Source of the DNA: Bdellovibrionales bacterium
Lineage (GTDB): Bacteria > Bdellovibrionota > Bdellovibrionia > Bdellovibrionales > UBA1609
Direction of reading: 5' to 3'
DNA: 8,053 nucleotides
NCBI GenBank assembly: GCA_020434645.1
Contig: JAGRAK010000084.1
Location: 1 to 8,053 of the forward strand
Positions 4,650 through 8,053 of the stretch are shown piece by piece; position 1 is the first letter of the stretch; the number at the start of each line of letters is the position of its first letter. Both the position numbers and the translations under genes were made by a program. The notes beneath the pieces are model-generated. The model did not search any database, was not told where the DNA came from, and saw nothing but the letters and a program-made list of their open reading frames with translations.

Positions 4650-7172
4650 CGCAGCTAAGTACTGACCTGTAATGCTTTTTTTATTTTTTATAACAAACTC
4701 TGGCGTTCCGCTGGCCACACGTTCTCCTCCCGCGCGCGCTCCATCAGGACCTAGATCTACAACCCAATCACAACACTTAATCACATCTAAATTGTGTTCA
4801 ATGACGACCACAGTGTTGCCTTGAGCCGCTAACTCCTGAAGAAGATCTATGAGCTTTCTAATATCTTCAAAGTGAAGACCTGTCGTAGGCTCATCAAGAA
4901 TATATAAAGTTTTACCGGTACCCCGCTTCGATAACTCTTTTGAGAGTTTAATTCTTTGAGCCTCGCCTCCAGAGAGAGTGGTTGAACTTTGGCCTAATGT
5001 TAAATAATCAAGTCCAACTCGGTTTAGAGTTTCGAGCTTTCGGTGTATAATAGGATGATTTTTAAAAAACACCAACGCCTCTTCAACCGTCATGGCCAAA
5101 ACATCTGAAATTGATTTGTCACGGTATCGTATACTTCGCGTTTCACGATTATACCGAGCCCCCATGCATACGTCACAAGTGACATACACATCAGATAAAA
5201 AATGCATCTCAACTTTTTTTAGCCCACCACCCTCACAACCCTCGCAACGACCACCCTTAACATTAAAACTAAATTGGCCTGGCTTATACCCCCTGATTTT
5301 AGACTCAGGTAAATTCGCGAACAGATCTCGAATTAATGAATAAAGACCGACATAAGTAGAGGGAGTCGATCGCGGAGTTCGACCGATGGGCTTTTGATTG
5401 ATCTGAATAATTCGATCAATATTTTCATCCCCTATGATTTTTTCAAAAGGAGAAGGTACAAGTGTCGATTTATTTAACTTCTGGGCAAAGATTCTATAGA
5501 GTGTGTCGATAATAAGGGTTGATTTTCCGCTACCTGAAACGCCTGTAATCCCGCAAAGCGTACCAAGCGGGATTTCTAAATTTACGTTTTTTAAATTATT
5601 GCCGCTTGCCCCAATGAGCTTAAGTTTTTCGCCAGACCCTTTTCGTCTCTCTGTCGGAAGCTTTACTTTAACTTTACCGCTTAAGTATTGGCCGGTTAGG
5701 CTGTTCTTATTTTTTTCAATATCACTTAGGGTTCCGACCCCCATCACCTCACCGCCTAAACGACCGGCACGAGGACCTATATCAATAACATGATCCGCAC
5801 TTCGTATTGTCTCTTCATCGTGTTCAACTAGAATTACAGTATTACCACGATCACGAAGCTCTTTTAAAATATCTAAAAGTCGCGCATGATCTCGCGGGTG
5901 AAGCCCAATACTCGGTTCATCGAGCACATAAAGAACCCCTATAAGACTAGAACCCACTTGGGTAGCCAAACGAATCCGCTGAACTTCTCCTCCAGACAAA
6001 GTGCGAGTCGGGCGATCTAGCGAAAGATAGCCCGTGCCCACACGAATCATATAATCTAGGCGTGACACTATTTGTTTAATTATTTTTTCAGAAATTAATT
6101 TTTCGCGATCTTCAAATTGAACTTTCACTAAAAAGTCCCGAAGCTCATCTGCCGCCATCTTTGAAAGCTCGGCAATGTTTTGACCTTCAATAAATACATT
6201 CAGAGATGACTTTTTTAGCCTTAGCCCTTTGCAAACATCGCACACCTGTAGCGCAGGAGTGGTTTCTTCGCCATCATCATCTGTGTCGACATACTCTTCG
6301 TCTGCCAAACCCACAACACCCATACCATGGCAATTCTCACAAGCGCCACGTGGGTTATTAAAACTAAAAAATCGAGGCTCCATATCCGGAAAACTAAACG
6401 CACATATAGGGCAAGACCTGTGAATCGAATAAATTTTAGGCTTTTGACCGACAACCTCTAAGGTGACAAGGCCTTTTGCCAAGCTGACCGCTTTATTAAT
6501 GCTGTCTCTTAACCGGGGCGTAAACTTCGGATCATTTACAAGTTTATCAATAACTAAATCAATATCATGGCGCTTATGCTTTTCTAGTTTTTTTGCTTTA
6601 TCTAAATCAATCCAAGCCCCATCTACTTTGGCTTTTACAAAGCCCTTTTTGATCCACTTTTGAAACTCTGCGAGATACTCGCCTTTTTCTCCTTGGGCCA
6701 TTGGTGCCATTATAAAATACTTCGTATTTTTAGGTAACTTCAGCACCTCTTCAACAATTTGCTCAGGCTTTGAAGCCACAACCGGAACATGATGCGTAGG
6801 GCAATTCGGAGCGCCCACACGGGCATATAGCAATCTGAGAAAATCATATATTTCAGTAACCGTACCCACTGTAGATCGCGGATTTGTAGAAATTGATTTT
6901 TGATCAATGGCTATTGACGGAGAGAGCCCCGTGATTGAATCCACAAGCGGCTTTTCAAGTTGCTCCATAAAATTTCGAGCGTAGGCCGATAAACTTTCAA
7001 TATACCGCCGCTGCCCCTCAGCATAAATAGTATCAAATGCTATGGTCGATTTACCCGATCCACTTAGGCCTGTGATAACGGTGAGCTTGTTACGCGGAAT
7101 CTGTAAATTGATACCTTTTAAATTATGCGCTCGTGCATTTTTAATCGTTATGCCTTGAAATTCTTCTTTCAT
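4635..7172 (-). CDS. uvrA: Excinuclease ABC subunit A, compact form lacking most of the insertion domain
   Basis: UvrA is the dimeric ABC-type ATPase that recognises bulky DNA lesions and loads UvrB in nucleotide excision repair. Both ATPase heads are intact: Walker A GLSGSGKS (35-42) and GVSGSGKS (544-551), signatures LSGGE (392-396 and 733-737), and Walker B VLDEPSIGL (416-424) and ILDEPTTGL (758-766). The UvrB-binding region (about 122-250) is present. Zinc modules are CPIC/CENC (254-257, 278-281) and CEGC/CDVC (643-646, 666-669), the latter with the DNA-contacting GQFSFNVKGGRCEGC type lead. At 845 residues it is about 95 shorter than E. coli UvrA (940). Only 29 residues, rich in Asp and Glu, join Cys281 to the next CxxC at 311-314, where the family normally has an insertion domain of about 110 residues. 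It is the third gene after folE2 and the Fur-family gene, with a 28-base gap and no strong Shine-Dalgarno. Confidence 0.97.
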   Translation of the reverse strand: MKEEFQGITIKNARAHNLKGINLQIPRNKLTVITGLSGSGKSTIAFDTIYAEGQRRYIESLSAYARNFMEQLEKPLVDSITGLSPSIAIDQKSISTNPRSTVGTVTEIYDFLRLLYARVGAPNCPTHHVPVVASKPEQIVEEVLKLPKNTKYFIMAPMAQGEKGEYLAEFQKWIKKGFVKAKVDGAWIDLDKAKKLEKHKRHDIDLVIDKLVNDPKFTPRLRDSINKAVSLAKGLVTLEVVGQKPKIYSIHRSCPICAFSFPDMEPRFFSFNNPRGACENCHGMGVVGLADEEYVDTDDDGEETTPALQVCDVCKGLRLKKSSLNVFIEGQNIAELSKMAADELRDFLVKVQFEDREKLISEKIIKQIVSRLDYMIRVGTGYLSLDRPTRTLSGGEVQRIRLATQVGSSLIGVLYVLDEPSIGLHPRDHARLLDILKELRDRGNTVILVEHDEETIRSADHVIDIGPRAGRLGGEVMGVGTLSDIEKNKNSLTGQYLSGKVKVKLPTERRKGSGEKLKLIGASGNNLKNVNLEIPLGTLCGITGVSGSGKSTLIIDTLYRIFAQKLNKSTLVPSPFEKIIGDENIDRIIQINQKPIGRTPRSTPSTYVGLYSLIRDLFANLPESKIRGYKPGQFSFNVKGGRCEGCEGGGLKKVEMHFLSDVYVTCDVCMGARYNRETRSIRYRDKSISDVLAMTVEEALVFFKNHPIIHRKLETLNRVGLDYLTLGQSSTTLSGGEAQRIKLSKELSKRGTGKTLYILDEPTTGLHFEDIRKLIDLLQELAAQGNTVVVIEHNLDVIKCCDWVVDLGPDGARAGGERVASGTPEFVIKNKKSITGQYLAAAILK

Positions 7173-7200
7173 AAGAAGGTCACTCTAAGCACTTTGTCGG

Positions 7201-7677
7201 CTATTGGCAATCAGGACAAATGCCATAAAGCTCCAGCACATGCCCGGTGAGCTTAAAGCCATTGTTCTTAGCTACCAACAGCTGAAGCCTCTCAATGTCG
7301 GAGTTTTGAAATTCTACAATTTTACCACATACAGAACATGACAAATGGTCATGATGAGATTTTGGCGTGAGTTCATATCGCGCCGGAAAACCTCCCATGC
7401 GCACTTCTGTTACAAATTGCTTTTCAGACAAACTCTTTAAAAAGCGATAGACAGTAGCAAAACCAATTTCTTTATATTTTGGCTTCACATTTTCAAATAC
7501 TTCTTGAGCTGACACATGAGCTCTCCCACGACTGAGAACGCCCAGTATAGCCAACCTCTGATCTGTGACTTTAAGCCCCATATCTCGAATAATGCGCTTT
7601 AAGTTCTCATCACTTAATTTTTCTCTTTGAATAATGACTTCGTCTTTAGAAAATGCCGATTCATCTCGGCCTTGCAT
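7201..7677 (-). CDS. Fur-family metal-responsive transcriptional regulator (Zur-like by context)
   Basis: Fur-family repressors dimerise, bind a regulatory metal and block promoters of metal-homeostasis genes. Starting at the ATG at 7675-7677 gives 158 residues, near family length. The winged-helix N-terminus includes LKVTDQRLAIL (about 35-45) and IGFATVYRFLKSL as recognition helix (71-83). The hinge and dimer domain carries SHHDHLSC, CSVC (114-117), GHVLELYG and CPDC at 154-157, the four-cysteine structural zinc site. I prefer this start because it lies four bases after the folE2 stop; an in-frame GTG at 7707 would overlap folE2 by 26 bases and has its only AAGG directly against the start codon. 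Fur, PerR and Zur cannot be separated safely by motif alone. The neighbour folE2 encodes a zinc-independent enzyme often under Zur control, so Zur is favoured by inference. Confidence 0.92.
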   Translation of the reverse strand: MQGRDESAFSKDEVIIQREKLSDENLKRIIRDMGLKVTDQRLAILGVLSRGRAHVSAQEVFENVKPKYKEIGFATVYRFLKSLSEKQFVTEVRMGGFPARYELTPKSHHDHLSCSVCGKIVEFQNSDIERLQLLVAKNNGFKLTGHVLELYGICPDCQ

Positions 7678-7681
7678 CAAC

Positions 7682-8053
7682 CTAGACAGAGAAACCACCT
7701 GGCACACCCTTCACAACACGACTGACAGCATCGTGAGGATGCAGACTTTCTAAATGCTCAACATGTATGAAGTAGTCAGAAATCCTAGGGTCTGATTCAA
7801 AAAGGCCCCGCAACTTTCGAGCTGCATCTTCGCAAAACATAAGATTTGCAGCATTTAATCGAGCAAATTCTTGCTCATCGGCTCGCTTAACAGCCGACTG
7901 CACAGGGGTGCCTAACTCTTCTTCTGCACTGTCAATTAAATTTAATATTGTCATTGGCTGCAAGTGATCTTTTACGCGCACTTCAACTCTTGCAATACTT
8001 CTTTGTGCATGCGGAAACGCCACCATAGACTCTTTACTTACAAGCCAATTGGC
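7682..8053 (-). CDS. folE2: GTP cyclohydrolase IB, C-terminal part (runs off right edge)
   Basis: FolE2 converts GTP to 7,8-dihydroneopterin triphosphate, the entry step for tetrahydrofolate and queuosine, and unlike FolE1 does not need zinc. The frame is open from the right edge, giving the last 123 residues of a family usually 260-300 long; the ATG at 8024-8026 is internal. Recognisable blocks are FPHAQRSIARVEV near the start of the visible part, LGTPVQSAVKRADEQEFARL, NLMFCEDAARKL and VEHLESLHPHDAV, ending GVPGGFSV as is common for the family. No truncation or frameshift is visible. It precedes the Fur-family gene by four bases, so the two are almost certainly co-transcribed. The promoter and any operator lie outside the window. 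Confidence 0.95.
   Translation of the reverse strand, partial: ANWLVSKESMVAFPHAQRSIARVEVRVKDHLQPMTILNLIDSAEEELGTPVQSAVKRADEQEFARLNAANLMFCEDAARKLRGLFESDPRISDYFIHVEHLESLHPHDAVSRVVKGVPGGFSV

Noticed and set aside
5092..6663. Several 64-96 codon plus-strand frames and one 77-codon minus-strand frame inside uvrA
   Set aside because: All overlap intact UvrA motifs in other frames, are low-complexity or Ser/Pro-rich, and lack ribosome sites.
7678..7707. GTG start extending the Fur-family protein by ten residues into folE2
   Set aside because: The extension overlaps folE2 by 26 bases, its residues do not resemble Fur N-termini, and the only AAGG touches the start codon; the ATG at 7675-7677 fits better.

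Overview
The window has about 40% GC by eye and is densely packed. It carries seven complete protein genes plus one gene cut off at each edge. No single marker fixes the organism. The mix of a diderm lipoprotein transferase, a YceF-type Maf protein, an HD-GYP phosphodiesterase beside a two-component pair, and FolE2 next to a Fur-family regulator suggests a Gram-negative, delta-proteobacterial type genome. Something in or near Bdellovibrionota is my best guess. That guess is inference from gene content and style, not from a phylogenetic marker.

Left part (1-2117). A minus-strand zinc-ribbon/helix-turn-helix ORF (306 to 1) runs off the left edge. It starts 30 bases after the stop of lgt, in the same frame and on the same strand, and looks like the N-terminus of a transposase. 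Then come lgt (337-1452, minus), an unusually long prolipoprotein diacylglyceryl transferase, and a yceF-like maf gene (1536-2117, plus). lgt and maf diverge from an 83-base spacer.

Middle (2123-4587). A response regulator and a membrane histidine kinase form a minus-strand operon with a 4-base overlap, regulator first. An HD-GYP c-di-GMP phosphodiesterase diverges from it across a 225-base spacer. That spacer holds a sigma-28-like promoter candidate, a small hairpin next to a strong Shine-Dalgarno sequence, and a short stretch weakly resembling the core of a c-di-GMP-I (GEMM) riboswitch.

Right part (4635-8053). folE2 (cut by the right edge), a Fur-family regulator and uvrA form a tight minus-strand cluster with gaps of 4 and 28 bases. 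It links Zn-independent folate/queuosine precursor synthesis, metal-responsive regulation and nucleotide excision repair. This UvrA is about 95 residues shorter than usual. The missing part maps to the insertion domain between the first zinc module and the following CxxC, which is replaced by a short acidic linker.

The points most worth a second look are the compact UvrA, the Lgt with a large extra extracytoplasmic loop and an altered PSQLYE motif, the edge-truncated transposase-like gene behind lgt, and the HD-GYP upstream region. I saw no clearly new defence or mobile system fully contained here, and no rRNA, tRNA or CRISPR array. There is no gene-free stretch over 300 bases; the longest is the 225-base spacer at 3715-3939.
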